A stretch of 64,000 bases of DNA from Variovorax fucosicus (GTDB lineage Bacteria; Pseudomonadota; Gammaproteobacteria; Burkholderiales; Burkholderiaceae_C): NCBI RefSeq assembly GCF_030316825.1, contig NZ_JASZYU010000001.1, forward strand, positions 248,001 to 312,000, written 5' to 3'. Both the position numbers and the translations under genes were made by a program. Under the pieces are notes generated by a model. The model had not been told where the DNA came from. It saw only the letters and a program-made list of their open reading frames with translations, and did not search any database. Of this stretch, positions 17,376 to 25,916 are shown piece after piece. Position 1 is the stretch's first letter, and each line of letters begins with the position of its first letter.

Positions 17376-17412
17376 GTTCTATCTAACAGATCATGGTTCT
17401 ATTGGATAGAAC
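17376..17412. promoter_or_regulatory. Tandem palindromes, probable IclR operator
   Basis: GTTCTAT-TGG-ATAGAAC (17396-17412) is a perfect 7-3-7 palindrome. Exactly 20 bases upstream, GTTCTAT-CTA-ACAGATC (17376-17392) is an imperfect copy whose left half is identical. Same-face spacing of two helical turns fits two dimers or a tetramer, as IclR-family proteins often bind. The sites lie 26 bases before the amidohydrolase ATG and in the gap divergent from the iclR gene. Confidence 0.7.
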
Positions 17413-17437
17413 TCAAACAGATGCACACGAGACAAAG

Positions 17438-18451
17438 ATGAGCAGTACCAACTACCTCGCCGTTCGCGCCGATTGGCTTGCTCTGCACGAAGAGGAAGTC
17501 CTTGAGCCTGGCCTGCGCATCGTCGACGCCCATCATCACTTCTACGAGCGACCCGCCTGGACCTACCTGGCTGACGACTTCCTGGGCGACGCGCGCACAG
17601 GCCACAACGTCGTCGCATCGGTCTACATGCAGGCTCAGACCCGCTATCGAGTGGATGGGCCCGCCGCCCTCAAGCCGGTTGGCGAAACTGAATTCGTTTC
17701 CGCGGTTGCGCGGCAGCACGCCAGTGGTGTTCCCGCAGTGGCCAAGGCCATCGTTGGCCATGCCGACCTTCGTCTGGGCGCTGACGTGCGCGAAGTCCTC
17801 GAGGCTCATGTCCAAGCGGGCCAAGGCCGGTTCAAGGGGGTGCGCCACCTGAGCACCTGGGACGCGGATTCGTCCCTCGTCAACCCGCTGTCCGCCGCGC
17901 CCAAAGGCCTGCTCGTGGACAAGGGCTACGGCCAGGGCGTCGCGCAGTTGGCCGCGCTTGGCCTTTCCTACGACGCCTGGCTGTTCTTTCACCAACTGCC
18001 CGAGCTGTTCGAGCTCGCCAAAGCCGTCCCCGACACCCCTGTGGTCATCAACCACTGCGGCGGCATCGTTCGAATTGGCGCCTACGAGGGCCTCCGCTCG
18101 CAGGTGTTCAAGACATGGCTGCATGGCATGCGCCAACTCGCGAAGCTGCCCAACGTTTACGTAAAGCTCGGCGGCCTCGGCATGCGCATCAACGGCTTCG
18201 AGTTCGAGAAGAGCGCAACACCGCCCACTTCCCACCAACTGGTCGACACATGGCGTCCATGGATGGAGCCCTGCATCGAGCTGTTCGGTGCAGACCGCTG
18301 CATGTTCGAAAGCAATTTCCCTGTCGACAAGGCTTCCTACAGCTATGCCACGTGCTGGAACGCCTTCAAACGACTGACCTCCAGCGCGGGTGCCGATGAG
18401 CGGCGAGCGCTGTTCGAGGGGACGGCAAGTCGGGTGTACCGACTTGCCTGA
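17438..18451 (+). CDS. Amidohydrolase-family (amidohydro_2) hydrolase
   Basis: A 337-residue TIM-barrel metal hydrolase of the family that includes 2-pyrone-4,6-dicarboxylate lactonase. Metal and active-site motifs: RIVDAHHHFYERP near residue 28, VVINHCGGI around 200, KLGGLGMR, and the late MFESNFPVDK with the catalytic Asp. I chose the ATG at 17438 (MSSTNYLAV); 17393 is also in frame but lies inside the palindrome. First gene of a plus-strand run with two Bug receptors, CoA-transferase and a lyase-like protein, so hydrolysis of a lactone or amide to a di- or tricarboxylic acid is likely. Confidence 0.85.
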   Translation: MSSTNYLAVRADWLALHEEEVLEPGLRIVDAHHHFYERPAWTYLADDFLGDARTGHNVVASVYMQAQTRYRVDGPAALKPVGETEFVSAVARQHASGVPAVAKAIVGHADLRLGADVREVLEAHVQAGQGRFKGVRHLSTWDADSSLVNPLSAAPKGLLVDKGYGQGVAQLAALGLSYDAWLFFHQLPELFELAKAVPDTPVVINHCGGIVRIGAYEGLRSQVFKTWLHGMRQLAKLPNVYVKLGGLGMRINGFEFEKSATPPTSHQLVDTWRPWMEPCIELFGADRCMFESNFPVDKASYSYATCWNAFKRLTSSAGADERRALFEGTASRVYRLA

Positions 18452-18496
18452 CGCCCCGGCCCTTTCCCGCTGTCCACATCCATCAGGAGACTTTCC

Positions 18497-19471
18497 TTGA
18501 AATCCCAGAACCACGCCTTCCGCCTCGCCATGTTCGCCGCACTCGCGTTGTGCGGCGCGACCGCCAGCGCCCAAGCCACTTATCCGTCACAGCCCATCAA
18601 GGTCGTCGTGCCGTTCCCGCCCGCCGGTGGCACTGACGTGCTGACGCGCCTGGTCGCGAACGAGGTGACCTTGAAAGACAAGTGGATCTTTATCGTCGAC
18701 AACAAGCCCGGTGCCGGCGGCAACATCGGCATGGACGCCGTCGCCAAGGCCAAGAAGGATGGCTACACCTTCGGCACGGGGCAGACGGCCAACCTGGCCA
18801 TCAACCCGACGCTCTATACCAAGATGCCCTTCGATGCGCTGAAGGACTTCGAGCCCGTCGTACTGCTGGCCTCGCAACCTCTCGTTCTGGTGGTACGCGC
18901 AGACTCGCCCATCAAATCCCTCGCAGACCTCAAGACGCAGGGTCAGGCCAAGCAACTGTCGATGGCGTCCGCGGGCACCGGCACCGTAGGCCATGTCGGC
19001 GGCGAGATGTTCGCCAGACGGGCGGGCATCAAGGTCATGCACGTGCCGTACAAGGGCGCCGGCCCGGCGACGAATGACTTGCTTGGTGGGCAGACCGACA
19101 TCTACTTCGCGACCCCGCCCAGCATCATCTCGATGGTCAAGGGCGGCAAGCTGCGCGCGCTCGCTGTTACGTCGCTCAAGCGCATCGACGTGCTGCCGAA
19201 CATCCCGACCGTCGCTGAATCCGGCTATCCGGGTTTCGTCGCGGAAGACTGGAAGGCGCTCGTCGCCCCGGCCGGCACGCCGTCGGAGGCGATTGCCAAG
19301 ATGAATCAGGTCATGAACACCGCGCTCGCCCGACCCGAGATCGTTGCCCGCCTGAAGGATGAGGGCAGCGTCGCGCGCGGCGGCACGCCCGCAGCACTCG
19401 GTGCGTTCCTGAAGACGGAGAGCACCCGTTGGGGCGCCGCGGTCAAGGAGTCGGGCGCGAAGCTCGACTGA
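18497..19471 (+). CDS. Bug/TctC-type periplasmic solute receptor
   Basis: A 324-residue tripartite tricarboxylate transporter receptor (Bug family). The signal peptide ends near residue 26 (TASAQA). Typical motifs: YPSQPIKVVVPFPPAGGTDV (ligand loop), DNKPGAGGNIGMD, KMPFDALKDFEPV, VPYKGAGPATNDLLGGQ. The start is a TTG with AGGAGA 7 bases before it; the signal peptide would be lost otherwise. No TctA/TctB membrane genes are nearby, as is usual for orphan Bug receptors, which are thought to use shared channels or to act as sensors. Confidence 0.9.
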   Translation: MKSQNHAFRLAMFAALALCGATASAQATYPSQPIKVVVPFPPAGGTDVLTRLVANEVTLKDKWIFIVDNKPGAGGNIGMDAVAKAKKDGYTFGTGQTANLAINPTLYTKMPFDALKDFEPVVLLASQPLVLVVRADSPIKSLADLKTQGQAKQLSMASAGTGTVGHVGGEMFARRAGIKVMHVPYKGAGPATNDLLGGQTDIYFATPPSIISMVKGGKLRALAVTSLKRIDVLPNIPTVAESGYPGFVAEDWKALVAPAGTPSEAIAKMNQVMNTALARPEIVARLKDEGSVARGGTPAALGAFLKTESTRWGAAVKESGAKLD

Positions 19472-19501
19472 GATTTCTTTCAACCAATTCAGGAGACCAT
19501 C

Positions 19502-20464
19502 ATGAAATTCAGCTCTGTTCGTCGCGCCTTGGTTCTTGCCGGTGCGGCCGGCCTGTTCAGTGCATCGGCACTTGCTCAGAAACCCATCACCATCATCGTT
19601 CCCTACGCACCCGGCGGAAGCGCCGACCTGGCAACGCGCGCACTCGCTCAATTCACCGCACCTGGCGTCGGTGCGCCGATGGTGGTGGACAACCGCACCG
19701 GTGGCGGAGGCGTGGTTGGGTGGGGTGCCGCCGCTCGCTCTGCGCCCGACGGAACCACTTTGCTGACTGTCGAGCTGTCGTATGCCATCGCTGCCGGACT
19801 GATTCCCACGCTGCCGTTTGACCCGCAAAAGGCCTTCACGCAAGTCACGACGGCGGTCAAGGTTCCTCACGTGCTGGTCGTGAACCCCGCCGTGCCGGCG
19901 AAGAACGTTCAAGAGTTCATCGCACTGGCCAAGGCGCAGCCGGGCAAGCTCAACTACGGGTCAGGCGGCAATGGCACGAACACCCACCTTGCAGGCGAGC
20001 TGTTCAAGAGCACCACGGGCGTGGACATCGTGCACGTTCCTTACAAGGGCGCCGGCGCTGTGCTGACGGACTTGATGGGCAACCAGGTGCAAGCGCTCAT
20101 CACTTCGGTCCCTACCGCGCTGCCGCACATCAAGAGCGGCAAGCTGCGCGCCCTGATGGTGACGGGCGCCGAGCGCAACGCGATGCTCCCCGATGTACCC
20201 AGCGCCAAGGAAGCCGGTATCCCCAAGATGGACATCGACTACTGGATTGGCATTGGTGCGCCGGCAGGTACGCCCCCGGCGACCGTCGACAAGCTCAACA
20301 AGGCGTTCAACGCCGCACTCGCTCAACCCGAGGCCAAGAAGAAATTCGCCGAGATGGGCATGACCGTCGTCGCCAACACGCCGGCACAGGCCACGCAACT
20401 GGTGAACAGCGAAATCCAGCGCTGGACTGCTGTCATCAAGCAGGCCGGCATCAAGGCCGACTGA
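19502..20464 (+). CDS. Second Bug/TctC-type periplasmic solute receptor
   Basis: A 320-residue paralogue of the previous gene, 30 bases downstream, with AGGAGA before the ATG. Signal peptide to about residue 25 (SALAQ). Motifs KPITIIVPYAPGGSADLATR, DNRTGGGGVVGWG, GSGGNGTNTHLAGELF and VPYKGAGAVLTDLMGNQ. The receptors differ in their ligand loops (PAGGTDV versus PGGSADL), so they probably bind different carboxylates. Both sit in the same operon as the CoA-transferase. Confidence 0.9.
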   Translation: MKFSSVRRALVLAGAAGLFSASALAQKPITIIVPYAPGGSADLATRALAQFTAPGVGAPMVVDNRTGGGGVVGWGAAARSAPDGTTLLTVELSYAIAAGLIPTLPFDPQKAFTQVTTAVKVPHVLVVNPAVPAKNVQEFIALAKAQPGKLNYGSGGNGTNTHLAGELFKSTTGVDIVHVPYKGAGAVLTDLMGNQVQALITSVPTALPHIKSGKLRALMVTGAERNAMLPDVPSAKEAGIPKMDIDYWIGIGAPAGTPPATVDKLNKAFNAALAQPEAKKKFAEMGMTVVANTPAQATQLVNSEIQRWTAVIKQAGIKAD

Positions 20465-20474
20465 GGAGGCCGAC

Positions 20475-21674
20475 ATGACCAACGCACTTCGCGGCATCCG
20501 CGTGCTGGACCTGACCAACGTGCTCGCCGGTCCCTTCGCCTGCCACCAGCTCGCTCACATGGGCGCCGACGTCGTCAAGGTCGAGACCCGCAATGGTGGA
20601 GACCTGGCACGCCAGCTCGGCGCCGACGCCGAACTGAACAAGCGCTACATGGGAGTGTCCTTCCTGGCGCAGAACCCCGGCAAGCGTTCCATCACCATCG
20701 ACTTCAAGCATCCGTCGGGAAAGGATGTCTTTCGCAAGCTCGTGCGCACCGCCGACGTGCTCGTGGAGAACTTCAGGCCGGGCGTCATGAAGCGCCTGGG
20801 GCTGGGCTACGAAGAGCTGTTGAATGAAAACCCAAAGCTCATCTACTGCGCCATCTCGGGCTTCGGACAAGAGGGGCCGCTTCGGGACCTGCCGGCATAC
20901 GACCAAATCATCCAGGGCATGTCCGGTGTCATGAGCATCACGGGCGCGCCAGAGAACGCGCCGTATCGCGTCGGCTATCCCATGGCGGACACCATTGGAG
21001 GCATCACAGCCGCGTTCGCCGTGGCTGCAGCGCTGGCGGACAGAAGCCGCGAAGGTGGCACGTTCATCGACGTCTCCATGCTTGAGGCCGTCATGTCGAC
21101 GATGGGTTGGGCGGTCTCGAATCACCTGGTCGCCGGGCGTGAACCCAAGCCGATGGGCAACGAGAACGTGACCGCGAGTCCTTCGGGAACGTTTCGAACA
21201 GGCGATGGACTGCTGAACATCGCAGCGAACAAGCAGGAGCAGTTCGAGGCCGTCTGCCATGTGGTCGGCCGGCCGGAACTCATTCAAGATGGCCGCTTCA
21301 GCGAGCGCCAGAGTCGGCTCCAGCATCGCTTCGAGCTCAAAGCCATCCTCGAGGAGGCCATGGCTTCTCGCTCCACGGACGAGTGGTGGAAGCTTTTCAA
21401 TCAGGCCGGCGTGCCGGCGGGGCCGGTCTACAGCGTGCCGCAGGCGCTGGAGCATCCCCAGGTTGCCGAGCGCGGCATGGTGGGAACCTTCCCGGACGCG
21501 CCGGGTGTCGGTCGCGACATCCGCCTCCTGCGCACGGGTTTCAAGGTCAACGGAAAGGCGCCGCGAGTCGACTCGCCTCCGCCGACGCTGGGTCAGCATT
21601 CCGAGGAAATCCTGGCGAGCCTTGGCTACTCGGCTTCAGAAATCGAAGCACTCAGAACGGAGAAAGCGATATGA
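20475..21674 (+). CDS. Family III CoA-transferase (CaiB/BaiF)
   Basis: A 399-residue transferase that moves CoA from one acyl-CoA (often succinyl-CoA) to a free carboxylic acid. It shows GIRVLDLTNVLAGPFACHQLAHMGADVVKVE with the N-terminal Rossmann part, NKRSI-like GKRSITIDFK, DVLVENFRPG with the region of the catalytic Asp, and YCAISGFGQEGP. GAGGAGG precedes the ATG. Its stop codon overlaps the start of the citrate-synthase-like gene, so the two steps are coupled: activate the acid, then cleave or condense it. Confidence 0.92.
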   Translation: MTNALRGIRVLDLTNVLAGPFACHQLAHMGADVVKVETRNGGDLARQLGADAELNKRYMGVSFLAQNPGKRSITIDFKHPSGKDVFRKLVRTADVLVENFRPGVMKRLGLGYEELLNENPKLIYCAISGFGQEGPLRDLPAYDQIIQGMSGVMSITGAPENAPYRVGYPMADTIGGITAAFAVAAALADRSREGGTFIDVSMLEAVMSTMGWAVSNHLVAGREPKPMGNENVTASPSGTFRTGDGLLNIAANKQEQFEAVCHVVGRPELIQDGRFSERQSRLQHRFELKAILEEAMASRSTDEWWKLFNQAGVPAGPVYSVPQALEHPQVAERGMVGTFPDAPGVGRDIRLLRTGFKVNGKAPRVDSPPPTLGQHSEEILASLGYSASEIEALRTEKAI

Positions 21675-22513
21675 CCGATGCCACGTCCTCGGACGCTCGA
21701 AAGACCACGGAAGACTGGTGGCGCACGAGCATCATCGACATGTCTCCCGGGGTCATCCGCTACCGCGGATACCCCATTGAAGACCTGATTCGGAAGAAGG
21801 TCAGCCTGGCCCAGATGATTTGGTTGATGACCCGGGGCGAGTTGCCGACTCGCACCCAGGGCCAACTGCTGGAGGCCGCGCTGATGTCCGCGGTCGATCA
21901 CGGCCCACAGGCGCCGAGCATTGCGATTGCGCGCATGGCTGCAACCTGCGGCGTGGGGTTGAACAGCGCAATGGCATCTGCGGTCAACGTACTCGGTGAT
22001 GTCCATGGCGGCGCTGGCGAGCAGGCGGTCGAGCTCTATGAGGACATCGCTGCGCGCATCGACGCTGGCTTGACAGAGGATGACGCTGTCGACGCAGGGC
22101 TTCGGGCGTTTGTTGAAACGCACGGCAAGGTCATCTCAGGGTTCGGCCATCGCTTCCACCCGGTCGACCCGCGCAGCGCGCCGCTGCTGGAACTCGTTGA
22201 CGAGGCGGCTGGCCGCGGCGAGGTCAGTGGACGGTTCGCGCACATCGGCCGGGCCGTCGAGGCGAAGCTGAGTGCGAGCAAGGGCAAGCCCATCCCGATG
22301 AACATCGATGGAGCGACGGCGGTCATCTATGCCGAGCTTGGCTTTCCCGCACCCTTGGCCCGGGGGCTGTTTTGTCTTTCAAGGTCTGTCGGCGTGCTTG
22401 CTCACGCATGGGAGCAGACCCAGCAAGGCGGCCGCATCAAAGGGCCAATCCCGCGGCAGTACATCCCCACGTACGAAGGTCAACACGTCCGAGAGGTGCC
22501 TGACCAGCGCTAG
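21671..22513 (+). CDS. Citrate-synthase-fold protein, probable citryl-CoA lyase type
   Basis: A 280-residue protein of the citrate synthase fold, much shorter than citrate synthase (about 430). It keeps RYRGYPIEDLI near residue 32, NVLGDVHGGAGEQAVELY around 105, the active-site GFGHRFHPVDPRS near 150 and the Asp-region NIDGATAVIYAELGFP. Short forms like this are annotated citryl-CoA lyase and split an acyl-CoA to acetyl-CoA plus an oxo acid. Start ATG overlaps the previous stop (ATGA). With the CoA-transferase it could work on citrate, citramalate or a similar hydroxy acid; the exact substrate is not shown. Confidence 0.8.
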   Translation: MTDATSSDARKTTEDWWRTSIIDMSPGVIRYRGYPIEDLIRKKVSLAQMIWLMTRGELPTRTQGQLLEAALMSAVDHGPQAPSIAIARMAATCGVGLNSAMASAVNVLGDVHGGAGEQAVELYEDIAARIDAGLTEDDAVDAGLRAFVETHGKVISGFGHRFHPVDPRSAPLLELVDEAAGRGEVSGRFAHIGRAVEAKLSASKGKPIPMNIDGATAVIYAELGFPAPLARGLFCLSRSVGVLAHAWEQTQQGGRIKGPIPRQYIPTYEGQHVREVPDQR

Positions 22514-22618
22514 TCAAGTTCGAGATTCGGCTCGCTGGGCAATGGGTTGGCCCATCTTTCCTTGCCACTGGGCGCCCATCTTAAAGCGCCCGGCTCCTCG
22601 CCCTTGCGGTGAGGCAGC

Positions 22619-22680
22619 CCCGCGGACCAACGCCGCAATGGAGAGCTACTTCTCGACCTGAAGACCAAGCGACGGCTGTT
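22619..22680 (+). pseudogene. Possible relic of an IS3-type transposase
   Basis: The frame reads TNAAMESYFS and, after a one-base shift, DLKTKRR. This resembles the DNAAMESFFSSLKTE block next to the last catalytic Glu of IS3-family transposases. Only about 20 codons are left. The surrounding gap 22514-22785 has nothing else recognisable. Confidence 0.35.
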
Positions 22681-22785
22681 GCGGCAATGGGGACCATCCT
22701 GCCGACGCAAGCCATTGGGGACGGAACGGCAATCTTCGCAATTGCGTTCGTTGCCGTGAGCGCCGGTGTGTTTCCGACCCCGTGC

Positions 22786-22989
22786 TCAAAGACTACCTGC
22801 AAGCGTCGTCCCTGCGAAGGACGAGTCTTGTTCCCGCTCTCTCGCCATGGGGTCGTTGCTCTCTCCGGTCGAGAAAATCAACGTCCCCAGCGCGAGGGCG
22901 AAGCACACCATCACCGCGGCAATGCCGAACACATACACCAAGCCCACGGTGATCAGGGGACTCAGCAGCAGAGCGAGACGTTTGTACAT
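22786..22989 (-). CDS. Small membrane protein of unknown function
   Basis: A 67-residue protein: short basic start (MYKRLALLL), two hydrophobic segments (residues 5-20 and 22-40) and a polar charged tail (STGESNDPMAREREQDSS). The frame stays open upstream to 23160, but that part overlaps the next gene and is not protein-like. The ribosome site is weak. It may be co-transcribed with the YqjD-like gene upstream. Confidence 0.5.
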   Translation of the reverse strand: MYKRLALLLSPLITVGLVYVFGIAAVMVCFALALGTLIFSTGESNDPMAREREQDSSFAGTTLAGSL

Positions 22990-23098
22990 GCGCTCATCTT
23001 GCGCCGAGAAACTCGCCACTCCAAGCGACAAACCACACGGAATTCCGCTGCTTCTGGCCGCCGCAATGCCGCCATATGGATCGGGTAAACCCCCTGCG

Positions 23099-23542
23099 TC
23101 AGTCGCAGTAGCGAGGCTTGGACCGACCGAAGGCCAAGAGCAAGCCCGCGAGCAGTGCACCGCCCGCGGCAGCGACCAGTACAGACTTCACGGGTTCGGC
23201 TGCGATCTGTTTCCCGCAGGACGCCTGCCATTCGGCAGCCCGCTCTTTGACACTCACGATTTTCTTCCCGGCTTCGTTGACCGCACTCTGCGCGTAGACC
23301 CTACCGGTACCTATCGCGTCTGCGGCAACATCCTTCGCATCGGCGGCGACGCCGCGCACCGTGTCGAGCGCCTCGCCCGCAGTCGCCCTCGCGTCGGCGG
23401 CGCTTGACCGCAACGCTTGAACCGTTTCGCTGGCAATCGTCTTGGCCTCGTCAGTGATTCCACTGGCCGCGTTCGAGGCGTCTCGTCCGATCTGGCGGGC
23501 TTCGTCGGCAAGTTGAGAGGGGGTCTTTGCGTCGTCTGGCAT
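23099..23542 (-). CDS. ElaB/YqjD/DUF883-like membrane-anchored helical protein
   Basis: A 147-residue protein with a long amphipathic Ala/Asp/Glu-rich helix (residues 10-105, repeats such as DEAKTIASETVQALRSSAADAR) and one C-terminal membrane anchor (VKSVLVAAAGGALLAGLLLAF) ending RSKPRYCD. This layout fits the stress-induced YqjD/ElaB family, whose members bind ribosomes to the inner membrane in stationary phase. The helix is also LEA-like. Family membership is by architecture rather than by clear motifs. Confidence 0.65.
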   Translation of the reverse strand: MPDDAKTPSQLADEARQIGRDASNAASGITDEAKTIASETVQALRSSAADARATAGEALDTVRGVAADAKDVAADAIGTGRVYAQSAVNEAGKKIVSVKERAAEWQASCGKQIAAEPVKSVLVAAAGGALLAGLLLAFGRSKPRYCD

Positions 23543-23727
23543 GGCAGTCCTTCAAGTGGAGCATCGGTTGCGAAACGGGTATTTGGGAGAAGACGAACTC
23601 ATCGCGGTGTCGGGTTGGACAGGTATCTCTTGTAGGCGAAAGCAAACCCGGGCCCATGGCCTCGCTTCCTGGAAGGCAGAAAGCGGCCAGAGCCGGTCTT
23701 TGGTGAACTCAGCCACCACCCGGGGAT

Positions 23728-24165
23728 TCAACTGGTGTCTGCAATCGCCTTGGCGCCGGCGGCCGCGACCTGCGCGTCCTGTGTGGATTGCATGCCGGAA
23801 ACTCCGATCGCCCCAACCAGCTGGCCCGCCAGCATCAGCGGAAGTCCTCCCTCGAGGGGGGACGCACCATGCGTCGCGAGCAGCCTGAGATGGATGCCGC
23901 CTGCAGCCAAGGCCTCCTCGAACACCTTGGTCGGCCGCTTGAACCGCACGGCACTCTCCGCCTTGGCCTGGGCAATGGTGATGCTCCCGGTCTGGGCCTG
24001 ATCCATCTTGTGCAGCACGACCAGATTGGCGCCACTGTCCATGACGGCAATCACCATCGGCCAACCGTTGGCTTTCGCTTCGGCTTCGGCGGTGGCTGCA
24101 ATCCGCCGCGCAACGTCGAGCGACAGGGGCGGGCCGTATGGAATGATGCGTGAAACTGAGCTCAT
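23728..24165 (-). CDS. GlcG/HbpS-family heme-binding-like protein
   Basis: A 145-residue protein of the GlcG/HbpS (DUF336) family. Typical motifs: VIAVMDSGANLVVLHKMDQAQTGSI, AQAKAESAVRFKRPTKVFEEAL, and GGLPLMLAGQLVGAIGVSG. HbpS binds heme and senses oxidative stress; many other members sit in degradation operons with no known reaction. I chose the ATG at 24165 with AGGGA upstream rather than 24255. Divergent from the LysR gene, so probably its target. Confidence 0.85.
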   Translation of the reverse strand: MSSVSRIIPYGPPLSLDVARRIAATAEAEAKANGWPMVIAVMDSGANLVVLHKMDQAQTGSITIAQAKAESAVRFKRPTKVFEEALAAGGIHLRLLATHGASPLEGGLPLMLAGQLVGAIGVSGMQSTQDAQVAAAGAKAIADTS

Positions 24166-24219
24166 GTCGAGATCCCTGCGATTGAATGAAGCGGCCGATG
24201 CTAGGGATCGACGGACTGC

Positions 24220-25152
24220 ATGCCTATTCCAGATTTCTTCGCATCTGCTGTGCACAAATCATCCGACCCACCTTCTGGCGCCACGCAGGCCTCGCCTGCA
24301 TGGGACGACGTGCGTTTCTTCCTGGCAGTGGCTCGCGATGGGAGCCTGTCCGGCGCCGCGCGAACATTGAGGGTCGAGCACTCGACTGTCGCGCGGCGCG
24401 TCGCCGCGCTGGAGGCGAGTCTCGGCGTTCGCCTGTTCGACCGACTGCCGCGCAGCTGGACATTGACGAGCGAAGGCGAGGCGCTGATTGCGCCGGCGGA
24501 ACGCCTCGAACACGAGGCCCTGGCGTTCAGCCGCGCTGCCACCTCGGCCACGAGCCTGCAGGGAACGGTCCGCATATCCGCGCCGCCGGCGTTTGCAAGC
24601 CACTTCCTCGTACCTCAGCTCGCCAGCCGCATCGACCGATGGAAGGGCATCGACCTGGATCTCGTCGGGGAGGTGCGCACGGCCAACCTCCATCGCGGCG
24701 AAGCCGACCTTTCGCTTCGCTTCATGCGCCCCGGCGAGCCGGGACTGGCCGCACGCAAGCTGGGCGAGCTCGGCTTCCGGCTCTATGCGGCACCGACTTG
24801 GCCCGAACGTGCCCATGCGGATTGGCGCTTCCTTGGCTACGGCGATCCGCTGAGCGACGTGCCGCACCAGCAGTTGCTTGCCCGCATGGCCGGTGAGCGG
24901 CCCTTCGTCCTGCGAAGCAACGATCTTGCAGCGGTGCACCAGGCGTGTCGAGCCGGGATGGGACTCGCGATGCTTCCCAGCTTTCTTGCGGGCAACGACG
25001 CAGGTCTGGTCGAAATGCCCGGCGCGGACTGGCCCTTGCTGCGGGAGATCTGGTGCGTCGTCCATCCCGACGTCCGTCGCTCGCCACGTGTCAGGCTGAT
25101 GGCGGATCTCATCGCCGAACTGGTTCAGGAGAACTCGGCGGTCTTGGTTTGA
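24220..25152 (+). CDS. LysR-family transcriptional regulator
   Basis: A 310-residue regulator. The winged helix (residues 25-90) shows WDDVRFFLAVARDGSLSGAARTLRVEHSTVARRVAALEASLGVRLFDR. The ligand domain follows with GTVRISAPPAFASHFLVPQL and EADLSLRF. It has an extended N-terminus of about 25 residues; an internal start is possible but no better ATG is seen. Only 54 bases separate it from the HbpS-like gene read the other way, so it likely controls that gene and itself. Confidence 0.9.
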   Translation: MPIPDFFASAVHKSSDPPSGATQASPAWDDVRFFLAVARDGSLSGAARTLRVEHSTVARRVAALEASLGVRLFDRLPRSWTLTSEGEALIAPAERLEHEALAFSRAATSATSLQGTVRISAPPAFASHFLVPQLASRIDRWKGIDLDLVGEVRTANLHRGEADLSLRFMRPGEPGLAARKLGELGFRLYAAPTWPERAHADWRFLGYGDPLSDVPHQQLLARMAGERPFVLRSNDLAAVHQACRAGMGLAMLPSFLAGNDAGLVEMPGADWPLLREIWCVVHPDVRRSPRVRLMADLIAELVQENSAVLV

Positions 25153-25337
25153 CGGCGATCGAAGGGTGCTTGCGTGTTCAGGCCGGCGCCTGCTGCCGCT
25201 CAGGATCCAGCTTCACGACCTTCTTCGCTGCGGTCGCGAGCCGCCACATCCTGCAAATAGAACTCGTGCAGCTTGGCCTGTAACAGCGTAAGCGGGCGGT
25301 GATCCCGTCTGAGCTTGACCCCGGTGTCTACGACGAT

Positions 25338-25366
25338 GGTGTCCACCAAGGATTTAGGTGGACACC
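25338..25366. repeat. Perfect 10-bp inverted repeat
   Basis: GGTGTCCACC, nine-base loop, GGTGGACACC. It lies between the LysR gene and the convergent thioesterase gene and could serve as a two-way terminator, although there is no T-run. The rest of 25153-25390 has no recognisable gene. Confidence 0.5.
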
Positions 25367-25390
25367 TATGGAAGACTCCACGCACCGCGG

Positions 25391-25801
25391 CTAGCGGGGC
25401 TGGATCATCCGCGCGCTCGCCGTGGACCGCGCCACCATCCGCCCTTGCGCATCGCTCAGATGCGCCTCGAGGAACGAGATGGTCGTGCCGAGCTGCACAA
25501 CCCGGCCCTCTCCGCACAAGAGCCCCGGCGAAGCGGCCGCCAGAAACGACACGTTCAGATCGATCGTTGCCGAGAACGCACCCGCGCCGTTCATGAGCCA
25601 CAGCGCCGGGCCCATCGTGTCGTCCAGCATCGCGCCGAGGATGCCGCCCTGCACCGAACCCGCGGGGTTCAAAAAAGCATCGGTCGCGACAAAGCTCATG
25701 CGGACCCAGCCCTTCGCCGTGTCGAATTCGATGATCCGCTGGCCGAATAACCGCGCGGTCGCGGAACTGGGAAAACGCTGCATCAACAGGTCCGACGTCA
25801 T
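25391..25801 (-). CDS. PaaI-type hotdog-fold thioesterase
   Basis: A 136-residue hotdog-fold protein. The helix motif FLNPAGSVQGGILGAMLDDTMGPAL is the PaaI signature (usually HGG; here QGG), followed by TIDLNVSFLAAASPG and EGRVVQLGTTISFLEAHL. Such enzymes release CoA from stalled acyl-CoA. The usual active-site His of the HGG motif is Gln here, so activity is not certain. AGGA lies 6 bases before the ATG at 25801. Confidence 0.87.
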   Translation of the reverse strand: MTSDLLMQRFPSSATARLFGQRIIEFDTAKGWVRMSFVATDAFLNPAGSVQGGILGAMLDDTMGPALWLMNGAGAFSATIDLNVSFLAAASPGLLCGEGRVVQLGTTISFLEAHLSDAQGRMVARSTASARMIQPR

Positions 25802-25916
25802 CACGATCCTTCGCTCCGCAAGGCGGGTCGGAAAATCTTAGGCGGCTGCTCCTGACACCGTGGTGTCAGGAGGCGCGCCCGCTCAAGCTGCTGTTGGTGT
25901 TCAAGGCGGCCTCCCT

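Noticed and set aside
22609-23088. Plus-strand frame across the small membrane protein
   Set aside because: Antisense and intergenic; only the short transposase-like block near 22619-22680 has meaning.
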